Positions 17,268 to 25,705 are shown, counted from the stretch's first letter. The stretch: 29,780 bases of DNA from Streptomyces sp. NRRL WC-3626 (GCF_000718785.1 NZ_JOCA01000039.1:1-29780); one strand, 5' to 3'. Translations and numbers: made by a program. The notes: a model not told the origin generated them from the letters alone.

Positions 17268-18343
17268 GGATAAGGGGTCCTCGGAGTGTGAGCGCCGGTC
17301 GCCCGCGGATATCGGGCGACTGGGGACGCCCACTCCGGGCAGGCCGACCTGGCGACGCGGGTAGGGGAGGGGCGCGTCCGTCCGGCCGCCCTGGGAGGCG
17401 GCCCGCTTCCCGAAGTCCCATGTCCTCACGGGGTTCGTACGTGACGTTCTCGCACCGAGGACGGTACGCGGACGCACCGGACAATCCGGGGGTAATGGAA
17501 GGGAGGGCATTTCGCTCCGAGCAGCAACGGGCAGCTGATGCCGCATGTTACTCATATAACGATCAGCTTGTAGCGTGTTCACACAGCGTCCACAAGGTTG
17601 ATGCCGATCAGGGTGCGCCGGCCCGGCATCCGGTGGCGTACTCGCTCCGACCGCTCCGCGCAGAGACGGCCACGAAGCGCTGCCGACTTCGTGGATGAGG
17701 CCCCCGGCCTGTTCTCTCGTCGCCCGGCCACCGACGTATCACAGCCCCGGAGCGGAGACGCCGGTCACGACATGGTGATCGTCACCGACTCTCCGGGTCC
17801 GATGCCGATCCGTGCGCAGGGCGCAGTTCCGTCGTCGTAGCTCCGGCACTGCGGATGGCTGGAGAAGTCACCTTGCCTTCGCGCCAGGAACGATCGACGA
17901 CGCAGCCGCCCCGACTACCTAGTCAGGTGACCGAGCTCTTGCCCGCCCAGGCACCACGGAGTGCGGGCAGTAGTTCGATCACGCCGGGACGGGGAGTAGG
18001 AGCATCTCCAGCACGGCGACGGCACCACTGAGGTCGGCATTGACGCGCCAGATCGTGTACTGCCCTGGCCGTACCTGCCGAACCGATTCCCCGATGTGCC
18101 GACGCCACTGTCTCTGGCCTCCTGGCCGGCTTCGGGACGCCGTCAGGGAGACGGGCCACCCGGCCGCAGGCCGCTCGGGGTGGGACACCACCATGAGCGT
18201 TGCGGGGTCGAAGGGGGCAACGCCATTCGGCTGCGGTTGCCTCGCATGCCGCGCCGCCACGCGGTGTTCTTGACACGGATGCGGGCCGGGGACCGGGCGA
18301 TGGTGGCCTCGGGCGCTCAGCCACGGAGAAAGAGGGATGGAGT
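17268..18343. other. Divergent intergenic region, conservon to secreted peptidase
   Basis: About 1.1 kb between two divergent starts. The patch at 17535-17590 (GTTACTCATATAAC and neighbours) is AT-rich against the background and probably holds the minus-strand conservon promoter. The right half contains a short minus-strand open frame (17979-18260) listed separately. No RNA gene is recognised. Confidence 0.4.
17979..18260 (-). CDS. Possible small hypothetical protein or gene remnant
   Basis: A GTG-started 93-codon frame with coding-like codon use: roughly four fifths of codons end in G or C. The translated part FDPATLMVVSHPERPAAGWP and the end PGQYTIWRVNADLSG read like real protein rather than shadow sequence. 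There is no evident Shine-Dalgarno and no family I can name. It could be the surviving 3' end of a decayed gene. Low confidence. Confidence 0.25.
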   Translation of the reverse strand: MAARHARQPQPNGVAPFDPATLMVVSHPERPAAGWPVSLTASRSRPGGQRQWRRHIGESVRQVRPGQYTIWRVNADLSGAVAVLEMLLLPVPA

Positions 18344-19981
18344 ATGCCCATGCCCCCCAAGCGCGGACTCATAGCGGGTCACCGACGTCATACCGCGGTC
18401 ATCGCAGCGTTGGTGACCTGCTCGACGATCCTGGCCGGGCCGAGCCCCGCCTCGGCCGGCGGTGCGCCCACACCTTCTGGCCCCGCCCCACGGCTGGACT
18501 GGAGTCAGTGCGTCTCGGGCAGTGAGTTCGACTGCGCGACCGCGAAGGTGCCGCTGGACTACGACGATCCGGGTGGTCGCACCATCGAGCTGGCTGTCGT
18601 CAAACGGAAGGCGGCCGACCCCGGCCGGCGCATCGGCACCCTGTTCTTCAACCCCGGCGGCCCCGGCGGCCCGGGAACGGTGCAGATGCCGCAGAACTAC
18701 GAGTCCTTCCCGCGCGAGGTGCGGGAGCGGTTCGACATCGTCAGCTGGGATCCCCGCGGGATCGGCAACAGCACCGCGGTGAACTGCTTCGGGAGTTCCC
18801 AGGAAGTCGCGGACTGGAACGCGAGCAAAGCGACGGGCTTCCCGGTGGGAGAGCAGGAGCGGGCGGACTTTACCGCCGCGTACGAAGAGCTGGGCCGACG
18901 CTGTGAGCAGCGTGCACCCGAGTTCGTGCGCCATGTGTCGACCGCCGACACCGCTCGCGACCTCGACCAGCTCCGCCAGGCGGTGGGCGACCAGCAGCTC
19001 ACCTACTACGGGATCTCCTACGGCACCTACCTGGGCGCCACCTACGCGAATCTCTTCCCCGGCAGGGTCCGCGCCATGGTCTTCGACGCCAACTGGGACC
19101 CGCGGGCGTGGACGAACAACGCCTCCGACGAGGCCCCCCGGACGACCTCGTTCCAGCGCTTGGGTTCCGGACTCAGCGCCGCGGAGACCGTGAACCGGTT
19201 CCTCACCTTGTGCGGATCCACGACGACCGCCCACTGCGCTTTCTCCGCCGGCAGCCCGAAGGCGACTCAGGACAAGTACGACCAGCTGCTGCGGCGGCTA
19301 CGAGAGGAGCCTGTGGGCCCGTGGACCTACGCCGGCACGGTGGCCGACGTGGTGAACAGCCTCTACGTCGTCCAGCCCGGGGCGACGAAGCTCGCCGCCA
19401 GGCTGCAGGACCTGTGGAAGGGCCGTGTCCCGGAGCCGTCCCCCCTCCCGCCGCCGCCACTGGTCCCCCACCCGGATCCGTATCTGGGCGAGGAACAGAG
19501 CACCGCGGTCTTCTGCGGCGACAGTCCCAACCCGCGGGACCCCGCTGTCTACCACACCCTGGCGGAAGAGGCCGCCGTCCGCGCGGGGGACACCGGACGC
19601 TTCTGGATCTGGGCCTCCGCGGGCTGTGCCTCGTGGCCGGCGGTCGCCGAGGACCGCTACCGCGGCCCGTGGAACAATCCGACGGCGCACCCCATCCTGG
19701 TCGTCGGGAACACCTACGACCCCTCCACCCCCCTCTCGGCCGCGCAGGCCATGGCCGAGGAACTCGCCGACGCCCGCCTGCTGACCCACGATGCGGTCGG
19801 ACACACGGCACTGTTCAACCCCAGCAGCTGCGTCCAGGCCCACGAGAGCCGCTACCTGATCGACGGCACCCTCCCGCCGCCCGGAGCGTCCTGCCGGCAG
19901 GACACGCTCCCCTTCTCTCCCGTCAAGCCCAGCGGCGGCGTCAGCACCGGCGGGGGCGGGATGGCCCGTACCGTCACCTGA
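18344..19981 (+). CDS. Secreted alpha/beta-hydrolase peptidase (tripeptidyl aminopeptidase / SlpD-E family)
   Basis: The 545-aa protein has a signal peptide: a basic start, a hydrophobic AVIAALVTCSTILAG core and a probable cut after ASA near residue 39. An alpha/beta-hydrolase with a TAP-like C-terminal domain follows. The catalytic triad candidates are Ser225 in GISYGT, Asp459 in GNTYDPSTPL and His487 in VGHTALF; NPGGPGGPG forms the oxyanion loop. Such Streptomyces enzymes remove tripeptides or related N-terminal peptides outside the cell. The ATG at 18344 has GGAG just upstream. A frame extension to 18200 lacks signal-peptide logic. It stands alone and is not clearly linked to the neighbouring pathways. 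Confidence 0.93.
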   Translation: MPMPPKRGLIAGHRRHTAVIAALVTCSTILAGPSPASAGGAPTPSGPAPRLDWSQCVSGSEFDCATAKVPLDYDDPGGRTIELAVVKRKAADPGRRIGTLFFNPGGPGGPGTVQMPQNYESFPREVRERFDIVSWDPRGIGNSTAVNCFGSSQEVADWNASKATGFPVGEQERADFTAAYEELGRRCEQRAPEFVRHVSTADTARDLDQLRQAVGDQQLTYYGISYGTYLGATYANLFPGRVRAMVFDANWDPRAWTNNASDEAPRTTSFQRLGSGLSAAETVNRFLTLCGSTTTAHCAFSAGSPKATQDKYDQLLRRLREEPVGPWTYAGTVADVVNSLYVVQPGATKLAARLQDLWKGRVPEPSPLPPPPLVPHPDPYLGEEQSTAVFCGDSPNPRDPAVYHTLAEEAAVRAGDTGRFWIWASAGCASWPAVAEDRYRGPWNNPTAHPILVVGNTYDPSTPLSAAQAMAEELADARLLTHDAVGHTALFNPSSCVQAHESRYLIDGTLPPPGASCRQDTLPFSPVKPSGGVSTGGGGMARTVT

Positions 19982-20303
19982 GCGGGCCATGGTTTCCGGC
20001 CAGGCCGGAGGCTGCGCTCGTTCTGCCACCCGGACAGCATGACAACCAGGGCGGTGAAGCAGCGTCAGTCTGCCGCTCTTCCGGTGTCTCAACAGCTGTC
20101 AGTAGCACGACGCCGTCGTCAGTGACCGACCAGCCGGGGCGGCGAAGTAGGTCGACCACGCGGCATTCCGTCCGGCGACTGTCGGGCGACCTCAACTCCA
20201 TCCCACGAGGATCAAAGGTCTTGCGGCGTACGTGACCACGAGAAGCGGACCAGAAACGTCGGACACCGGCACAGCCGTCTGGCCGCAGGTTCCCCCGGCA
20301 CGC
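19982..20303. other. Convergent intergenic region with a short hairpin
   Basis: About 320 bases between two convergent stops. An inverted repeat TCCGGCC-A-GGCCGGA (19995-20009) starts 13 nt after the peptidase stop and may act as a terminator. The rest has no recognisable gene. A 75-codon minus-strand frame at 19974-20201 has no family features and overlaps the peptidase end. Confidence 0.4.
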
Positions 20304-20753
20304 TCAGCTTCCGGCGGCCGTGCGGTGGTGCTCCTCGCGGTGGGCGAGTACATCGGTCATGTGTGTTTCGGCCCAGTCCTTGAGGCCGGCCAGGACGTGG
20401 TTCAGGGACAGACCGAGGTCGGTCAGCTCGTAGGTGACGGTGACGGGCACGGTGGGTGTGACGGTACGGGTGACCAAACCGTCGGCTTCCAGGGAACGCA
20501 GGGTCTGGGTGAGCATCTTCTGGCTGGCGCCCGCGAGCCGACGGGACAGTTCGGAAGAGCGCATCGCCCGGGGCCCGTCCTCGTAGTCGACCCCGGGGCG
20601 GCGCGGACCGTCGCTGCCGAGCGCCGCGAGGATCAACGCGACCCACTTGTCGGAGATGCGCTCGAGCAACTGCCGGCTGGGGCAGCCGTCCATGAACGCG
20701 TTGTAGCTCGCTTTCGCCTCGGCCCGCTGCTGAGCCGCCGTCTGCGTCGACAT
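20304..20753 (-). CDS. HxlR-family winged-helix regulator
   Basis: The 149-aa protein is a clear HxlR member: CPSRQLLERISDKWVALILAAL at the start with Cys24, then SSELSRRLAGASQKMLTQTLRSL as the recognition region and DGLVTRTVTPTVPVTVTYELT as the wing. Cys24 lies where YodB-like members sense quinones or other electrophiles. It is divergent from a quinone oxidoreductase gene with an inverted repeat between them, so it probably represses that gene and itself until oxidised or alkylated. Confidence 0.92.
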   Translation of the reverse strand: MSTQTAAQQRAEAKASYNAFMDGCPSRQLLERISDKWVALILAALGSDGPRRPGVDYEDGPRAMRSSELSRRLAGASQKMLTQTLRSLEADGLVTRTVTPTVPVTVTYELTDLGLSLNHVLAGLKDWAETHMTDVLAHREEHHRTAAGS

Positions 20754-20786
20754 CGATCGCCCCCTCGGTACCTGGAGGCAGGTTAC

Positions 20787-20800
20787 GCACTCTCAAGTGC
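20787..20800. promoter_or_regulatory. Candidate HxlR operator
   Basis: A perfect inverted repeat GCACT-CTCA-AGTGC sits in the 119-nt gap between the divergent HxlR and oxidoreductase genes. HxlR regulators bind short inverted repeats of this spacing. Assigned from position and symmetry only. Confidence 0.6.
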
Positions 20801-20872
20801 CCTCTTCCACCGCAGAATCCACAGAACGAGCATGGCACGGAGACGATCACCCCACCGCAGAGGAGCAGAGCC

Positions 20873-21790
20873 ATGGGCACCCCTACTTTCCGCGCCGCCG
20901 TCGTCCGTGTCCCGAACGGGCCCGATTCGATCGAGGTCATCGACGTGCCCGTCGTCGATCCTGGCCCCGGCCAGATTCGCGTCGCCATCGCCGCTGCGAC
21001 GGTCAACCCCACCGATATCGGTGTCGCGGCGGGCTTCTTCCACTCGATGGGGCTGGTCAACCAGCCCGAGCACACGGGTCTGGGCTGGGAGTTCGCCGGC
21101 GTCGTGGAAGCATCCGGGCCGGGCGTCGATCTGGCCGTCGGCACCAGGGTGGCCGGTCTGGTGGTCGGCTTCGACCGCGACTACGGCACCTACGCTGAGC
21201 AGATCGTGGTCGCAGCGGCCGACGTCGTACCGGTCCCCGACGACCTGGATCTGCCGGCAGCGGCCACGGTCCCCCTCAACGGACTGGCCGCTGCGCAGGC
21301 CGTCGACCTGCTCGGCGACGCGCCCGCCGGGGCCGCCCGGCTGCTGGTGACCGGCGCCGCGGGGGCGGTCGGGGCGAACGTCTCCGTCCTCGCCCGGGAA
21401 CGCGGCTGGCAGGTGACCGGGCTTGCCCGCGGCGGCGACGAGGACTTCGTCCGCGGCCTCGGCGCCGACTTCACCGCACGCGCCGAGCCGGAATGGGAAG
21501 CAGTCGTCGACCCCGCCCAGTTGAATGGGGAAGCGCTCAAGCTGATCCGCGACGGCGGAGCCTACGTCGGGTTGCGGCCCGGCATGGAACCGCCCACCGA
21601 GCGCGGGATCTCGGTCGCCTCCGTGATCACCGCTTTTGACAGCACACGACTGGCCGACCTCCTCGCCCGCACCTCAGCGGGTGAACTTTCGGCTCGCGTC
21701 CACGCGGTCGTCCCGCTGCACCAGGCCGCCGAAGCCCACCGGGCCACCGCCACGAGCGGCCTCCGCGGCCGCTACGTCATCTGCCCCTGA
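20873..21790 (+). CDS. NADPH:quinone oxidoreductase-like (MDR superfamily, zinc-free)
   Basis: The 305-aa medium-chain dehydrogenase/reductase has a GroES-like N-terminal half with TVNPTDIGVAAG and GWEFAGVVEASG, then a Rossmann part with the nucleotide-binding VTGAAGAVGANVSVLA. Cysteine and histidine zinc ligands of alcohol dehydrogenases are absent, which fits the quinone-oxidoreductase branch. The ATG at 20873 has GAGGAG about 9 nt upstream. It likely detoxifies quinones or enones under control of the divergent HxlR regulator. Confidence 0.92.
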   Translation: MGTPTFRAAVVRVPNGPDSIEVIDVPVVDPGPGQIRVAIAAATVNPTDIGVAAGFFHSMGLVNQPEHTGLGWEFAGVVEASGPGVDLAVGTRVAGLVVGFDRDYGTYAEQIVVAAADVVPVPDDLDLPAAATVPLNGLAAAQAVDLLGDAPAGAARLLVTGAAGAVGANVSVLARERGWQVTGLARGGDEDFVRGLGADFTARAEPEWEAVVDPAQLNGEALKLIRDGGAYVGLRPGMEPPTERGISVASVITAFDSTRLADLLARTSAGELSARVHAVVPLHQAAEAHRATATSGLRGRYVICP

Positions 21791-22432
21791 CCAGCATGGC
21801 GGCGGCGGTGGTCGTGCCGTGGCCGATGCGCAGAGCAGACATGCCTGTGCTCGCTCGACGGGGAGCACTGCTACTCCGGTTCTCTCATCGGCCGGCCGCG
21901 GCCCGGGAGCGCATCCATGCGGATGCGCAGAACCCGGGTCTTTGGCGATGCGGGCAGGATTGCGGATCTCGTCGGGGGTACAGAGGGCGCCGACCTCGGT
22001 GGCCTGGGTGATGCGAGAGCACGGAGGGCTGCACGCTGTGCCCGTCGCCAACTTTCCGCGCCGGGGACGCGCGTGGTCGGGCGGGGCCGATCCGTGCGTC
22101 GTCGCCGGCCGGGGAATGACGGCTTCGCCCCGTTGGTGAAGAACCCCGGTGCGCCGAGTTCGCCGGTGGTCGTGACTGGTGTCCGGCCGGGGTACCGGCT
22201 CGATTGAGGTGCCGTTCGAGTTCGCCCGGGACGGCCGGCGCCGTCTCGGTGGTGCGGATGGGAAAACAGGTTGACCGGCCCGTCCACGGTGACTGGTTTT
22301 GGTGATCGGTGGCCGGTCGCGGCGTATCCAGTGGCGTCATGAGCGGACGTTCCCGTAGGGCGGGGGAGTGGCCGGGCGTCTGCTGCATCCGACAGTGGCC
22401 CGCAGCCGCGTCGGGGCCTGCTGATCGGGCTG

Positions 22433-22476
22433 CCGCGAACCCGCCGGGGACCCGCCGCGAACCCGCCGCGACGGCG
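22433..22476. repeat. 11-bp tandem repeat, about 3-4 units
   Basis: Units read CCGCGAACCCG, CCGGGGACCCG, CCGCGAACCCG and a diverged CCGCGACGGCG. The first and third are identical. No coding frame explains it. It lies about 90 bp upstream of the promoter at 22567. Confidence 0.7.
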
Positions 22477-22523
22477 CGCTTCGTACGGCTTACCCGGCCC
22501 GATGTCCGGGGCACGCGTGAGCC

Positions 22524-22536
22524 GTCACGCTGTGAC
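22524..22536. promoter_or_regulatory. Inverted repeat upstream of the promoter, possible regulator site
   Basis: The perfect repeat GTCAC-GCT-GTGAC is centred about 37 bp upstream of the -35 box at 22567, a position used by activators. No cognate regulator is evident in the window. Confidence 0.35.
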
Positions 22537-22566
22537 CTGGCTCGACTCCCGTGCGTACGGGACTGG

Positions 22567-22595
22567 TTGAAGTGCCGGTCCGTGCCGTTTAGAGT
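22567..22595 (+). promoter_or_regulatory. Sigma-70 (HrdB)-like promoter of the PrnB-like operon
   Basis: A -35 box TTGAAG and a -10 box TAGAGT are separated by exactly 17 bp, close to the streptomycete housekeeping consensus. Transcription would start near 22602, giving a leader of about 80 nt before the HAD gene. Confidence 0.65.
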
Positions 22596-22683
22596 GCGCA
22601 AAGGTCCAGACCACGCAAGAAGTGGGCGGCCGTACCTCGGTGCGTGCCGTTGGCTTCGTAGTGCACGAGGACGGGGGAACGCG

Positions 22684-23346
22684 GTGGGAGCGGTGATCAA
22701 ACGCTCCGGGGGGACAGGACGGCTGATCGTCCTGGACTTCGACGGGGTACTGCTCGACACGGAACGAACCAGCAGCGCGGTCTGGCATCGGCTGCTGAGG
22801 GACCAGGCGGTGGAACTGCCCCGCGGAATCAGTGTGCGGCCCGACCGCACACTCGACCGGGACATGCTGCGCCGGGATCTGCTCGACACGGTCGGCCGGC
22901 ACCGAGCACAGGCGTTGTGGGACGAGTTCGAACGGCTCAACCGTGCCGAGGCCGACCTCCTCGACGCCGGCGCCGGGGTCCGTCCCTTCCTGGCCCACTG
23001 CCGGGAGCGGGGCCACCGCCTCGCCGTGGCATCGGGGAACTGCCGCGACTGGGTGGAGAGCCACCTGGAACGGCTCGGCATCCGGCCCGCGTTCGGCTCG
23101 GTGCACTGTGCGGGCCCAGGGGTGCGGACCAAGCCCGCTCCCGACACCTATCTGAGGGCGCTGCGCGCCTGTCTCACGGACCCGCACCAGGCCCTCGCGG
23201 TCGAGGACTCCTACACAGGGCTGGCCGCGGCACGCGCGGCGGGCCTCGCCGCGGTCTGGTTGACCGATGCCCCGGACTCCACCGTGCCCCCCGGCCCCGT
23301 CGCGCGCCGCGTACGCACGCTCGACGAGCTGATCGGCGTCGTCTGA
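22684..23346 (+). CDS. HAD-superfamily hydrolase (phosphatase or phosphomutase-like)
   Basis: The 220-aa subfamily I HAD protein shows motif I LDFDGVLLD (Asp18 nucleophile, Asp20), motif II VASGN, motif III lysine in RTKPAPDTY, and motif IV VEDSYTGLAAA. It resembles phosphoglycolate phosphatases and beta-phosphoglucomutases and should hydrolyse or transfer a phosphate from a small molecule. The start is GTG 22684 (GGGGGA about 7 nt upstream) or GTG 22693. It is the first gene after the promoter and lies 137 nt before the PrnB-like gene. In this context it may dephosphorylate an intermediate made by the GHMP-family enzyme; that link is inference. Confidence 0.88.
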   Translation: MGAVIKRSGGTGRLIVLDFDGVLLDTERTSSAVWHRLLRDQAVELPRGISVRPDRTLDRDMLRRDLLDTVGRHRAQALWDEFERLNRAEADLLDAGAGVRPFLAHCRERGHRLAVASGNCRDWVESHLERLGIRPAFGSVHCAGPGVRTKPAPDTYLRALRACLTDPHQALAVEDSYTGLAAARAAGLAAVWLTDAPDSTVPPGPVARRVRTLDELIGVV

Positions 23347-23483
23347 GGAACGGGCACCGCCCGGCGACCGGCACCACGCGACCACAGGCACCGCACGACC
23401 GACTTCGGCCCCGGGGCGACGTCTGAGCCGGCGCAGCCGCTGCTGCCCTCGCCCGGGCCCTCACTTTGGAGACTGCAATTTCC

Positions 23484-24563
23484 GTGCTGCTCGCTTCATC
23501 CATGCGTGACCTGGACTTATCAGTGTCCGGTTGCGATCCATTCGACGCCGCCCGCGATGCCTCGCGGCTGCCGGCCCTCAACCGAGCCGGGGACGTCTGC
23601 GGCCTCGACGCACTCGCCCGGCTGTGGACCGGCCGGGTCCCCGACCGTGTCCACGACGCCGTGACCGCCAACGCGGCCCTGCGTGACCTCGGCTTCGTCC
23701 TCGCCTCCCTGGAGCGCCACGGGGTCGACTACCGGACCGTTCCGTACGCGGAGGAGACGCTCCTCAAGCTGGGCGCGCTCGCCGAGGAGGTGCCCCGGGA
23801 CAGCGTCTACACCTACGCGCTGCGCAACCCTCAAGATGCCGTGCGGTCCTTCACCGGACTGCCCGAGGAGGCTCTGTTCATTCAGGAGGTCCGCACGGCC
23901 GGCATCGCCCTGCGCCCCGCCGTCGACGCGCTCCTGGAGACGCTCACACTTTCCGTCGACGATCCCGCGCTGGCGGAGCTGCTGGCCGAGGCCACGCGCG
24001 GGTTCACCGTCTTCGCGCAGTCGCTGCTGTCGGTGAAGCGGGCCATCACTCCGGAGACGTTCTCCTTCGAGATGCGGCCGTACTTCCCGCCGATGACCGT
24101 CGGGGGGCAGGTGCTGTACGGACCGGGCGGGGCGCAGATGACTCCGCTGCTCGTGGACATCCTGCTGATCAGACCGGAGCCGGGCGAGCCCCAGGAGGAG
24201 TGGTACGAGCAGTACCTGGTCGAGAACCTCCTCTATCTCCCCGCCGCCTACCGGGCGGCGAGCGACCGGGCCCGGCGGCACCGGCCGTTGCTGCCCCGCC
24301 TCGTGGACGAGGCCGCCCGGCACCCCTCCCACGGTCCCGAGGTGCAGGGCAACCTGGCCGAACTGCGGTCGCTGTTGCGGGAGGTGCTGCGCTTTAGGCT
24401 GCCCCATCTGCAACTGGCCAAGGCCAACATGAACGTGCGTCCGGACGGCTCCCTGGGCAGCGGCGGCTACACCACCGACTCCCTCGACCACCTGGCGGAC
24501 CTCACCCTCGAAAGGCACCGGCTGCTCTCCGAGGAGCCGGCCGACGAAAGGGCACAGCGGTGA
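23484..24563 (+). CDS. PrnB-family (DUF1864) heme protein, monodechloroaminopyrrolnitrin synthase-like
   Basis: The 359-aa protein follows Pseudomonas PrnB along its whole length. Landmarks as I recall them from PrnB are GCDPF.. LPALNR near the start, ALRDLGFVLASLERHG, RSFTGLPEEA, EMRPYFPPMTVGGQVLYGPG, LRFRLPHLQLA and LGSGGY. His308 in the PHLQLA segment matches the proximal heme ligand of PrnB, and Ser326 in GSGGY the conserved active-site serine. The family is structurally related to indoleamine/tryptophan dioxygenases, so an aromatic amino acid is a likely substrate class. The GTG at 23484 is preferred: GGAG 12 nt upstream, and the N-terminus then matches PrnB length. TTG 23466 and ATG 23502 are alternatives. 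Codon 12 (23517-23519) is TTA. No tryptophan halogenase lies nearby, so the reaction is probably not pyrrolnitrin synthesis. Confidence 0.88.
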   Translation: MLLASSMRDLDLSVSGCDPFDAARDASRLPALNRAGDVCGLDALARLWTGRVPDRVHDAVTANAALRDLGFVLASLERHGVDYRTVPYAEETLLKLGALAEEVPRDSVYTYALRNPQDAVRSFTGLPEEALFIQEVRTAGIALRPAVDALLETLTLSVDDPALAELLAEATRGFTVFAQSLLSVKRAITPETFSFEMRPYFPPMTVGGQVLYGPGGAQMTPLLVDILLIRPEPGEPQEEWYEQYLVENLLYLPAAYRAASDRARRHRPLLPRLVDEAARHPSHGPEVQGNLAELRSLLREVLRFRLPHLQLAKANMNVRPDGSLGSGGYTTDSLDHLADLTLERHRLLSEEPADERAQR

Positions 24564-25705
24564 CCTCCACGACCCCGGAGAACTCGATGACCTCCCCGCC
24601 ACCGTCGGCGGACCCCGCCGTGCCCGTCGGCTTCGAGCCCTTCGTCCCCGGCACCGTCCACCACCCCCTGGCCACGCCGTCCGGTCCCGTGCCGGCACCC
24701 GCCGACGAGGTCCGCGTGCGCTATCCCACCCGGCTCAACGCGATGGCGCTGCAACCGGCGGCGATCGCGGCCGACAACAACCTGATCTACGACGCCGGAG
24801 AGGTCGTCCTCTCCGTCGCCCGGTTCCACCACGTCCACGTGCGCAGGCTCGCGCCGGGCACCGGCCTCGTCCTGGACCCGGAGGTACGACGGCCGGAACT
24901 GGTCGAGCACGCCGCCCGCATCATGTGCGCGGCCCTCGGCACGGAGTGCGACCTGGCGATCGGTGTCGAGAGCGACCGGCTGCCCGTGCACGCCGGGTTC
25001 GGCTCCAGCAGCAGCCTCATCGCGGCGGTCGCCACGGCGGTCAACCACCTGTACGGCTGTCCGGTGGACCGAGCCGGCCTGCTGCCGTATCTCACCGCCA
25101 ACCACGGGGAGGAGCACGGCAGTCGGCCCGGTCTGCTGACGCCGGTGCAGTGCATCGGCGGCTCGGCGGCCTCTGGCCTGTATCCGGGAGGCGTACAGGT
25201 CGTGGCGGGCCGCAGCACGGTGGTGCTGTCGGTACCGGTGCCCGATCGCCTGTCGCTGGTGATCGGCGTGCCGCGGTCCCTCGAGGAGCGGCCCACCGAC
25301 GAGCTGATGGCCGCCGAGGCGGACCAGTTCGACCGGTTCCGCGCGACCGGTGAACGGTGGGCGCCCACGATCGCGTACCGGATGCTGCACGAGGCCATGC
25401 CGGCCGCGCTGCGCGGCGACCTCGGCCCGCTCGGATCCCTCGTGTTCGACTACCGGTTCCGGATGGGCAGTATCGAGAACTGCTCCTTCTCGCATCCCGG
25501 CCTCGTCGAACTGGCCGGACGGCTGGAGTCCCTGTGGCACGACAAGGCGGCGACCATGCTCGCCCTGTCCTCCGTCGGCCCGGCCTTCTTCGCCCTCACC
25601 GACGACCCCGACCGGTGCGGCGACCGCTTCGCCGAGCTGGACATGGACGTCATACACGCCCGGCCGCACAACGGCACCTACGAGGAAACGGGGCTCGTCC
25701 CATGA
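24560..25705 (+). CDS. GHMP-superfamily enzyme (kinase, or beta-RFAP-synthase-like)
   Basis: The 381-aa protein has the GHMP glycine/serine nucleotide loop HAGFGSSSSLIAAV (about 145-158) and an N-terminal VRVRYPTRLNAM strand. A central LLTPVQCIGGSAASGLYPGG segment is followed by a strand of the LVIGVP type. The overall pattern recalls archaeal beta-ribofuranosylaminobenzene 5'-phosphate synthases as much as homoserine or threonine kinases. It could therefore be a small-molecule kinase or a PRPP-dependent, decarboxylating C-glycosylase; sequence reading alone does not decide. The GTG start overlaps the PrnB-like stop by 4 nt; the stop overlaps the methyltransferase start by 4 nt. Confidence 0.82.
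   Translation: MTSTTPENSMTSPPPSADPAVPVGFEPFVPGTVHHPLATPSGPVPAPADEVRVRYPTRLNAMALQPAAIAADNNLIYDAGEVVLSVARFHHVHVRRLAPGTGLVLDPEVRRPELVEHAARIMCAALGTECDLAIGVESDRLPVHAGFGSSSSLIAAVATAVNHLYGCPVDRAGLLPYLTANHGEEHGSRPGLLTPVQCIGGSAASGLYPGGVQVVAGRSTVVLSVPVPDRLSLVIGVPRSLEERPTDELMAAEADQFDRFRATGERWAPTIAYRMLHEAMPAALRGDLGPLGSLVFDYRFRMGSIENCSFSHPGLVELAGRLESLWHDKAATMLALSSVGPAFFALTDDPDRCGDRFAELDMDVIHARPHNGTYEETGLVP

Larger units (their letters stand above)
21791..22566. other. Intergenic region before the PrnB-like operon
   Basis: About 780 bases with no gene I can support. Several frames are open on both strands but none has a family motif, a good start or consistent codon bias. It may be decayed coding DNA. It holds a small tandem repeat and an inverted repeat, listed separately, just upstream of a promoter. 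Confidence 0.4.

Noticed and set aside
17268..17582. 105-residue N-terminal extension of the conservon sensor
   Set aside because: No family similarity; the membrane helix that begins these proteins starts right after GTG 17267.
19974..20201. 75-codon minus-strand frame after the peptidase
   Set aside because: Overlaps the peptidase end, has no Shine-Dalgarno, no family and mixed codon bias.
22309..22683. 125-residue N-terminal extension of the HAD protein
   Set aside because: Would include the promoter and repeats; HAD motif I normally lies within 20 residues of the start, as it does from GTG 22684.
23484..24563. Pyrrolnitrin biosynthesis locus
   Set aside because: Only a PrnB-like gene is present; halogenases PrnA/PrnC and oxygenase PrnD are not seen, and the partner genes differ.
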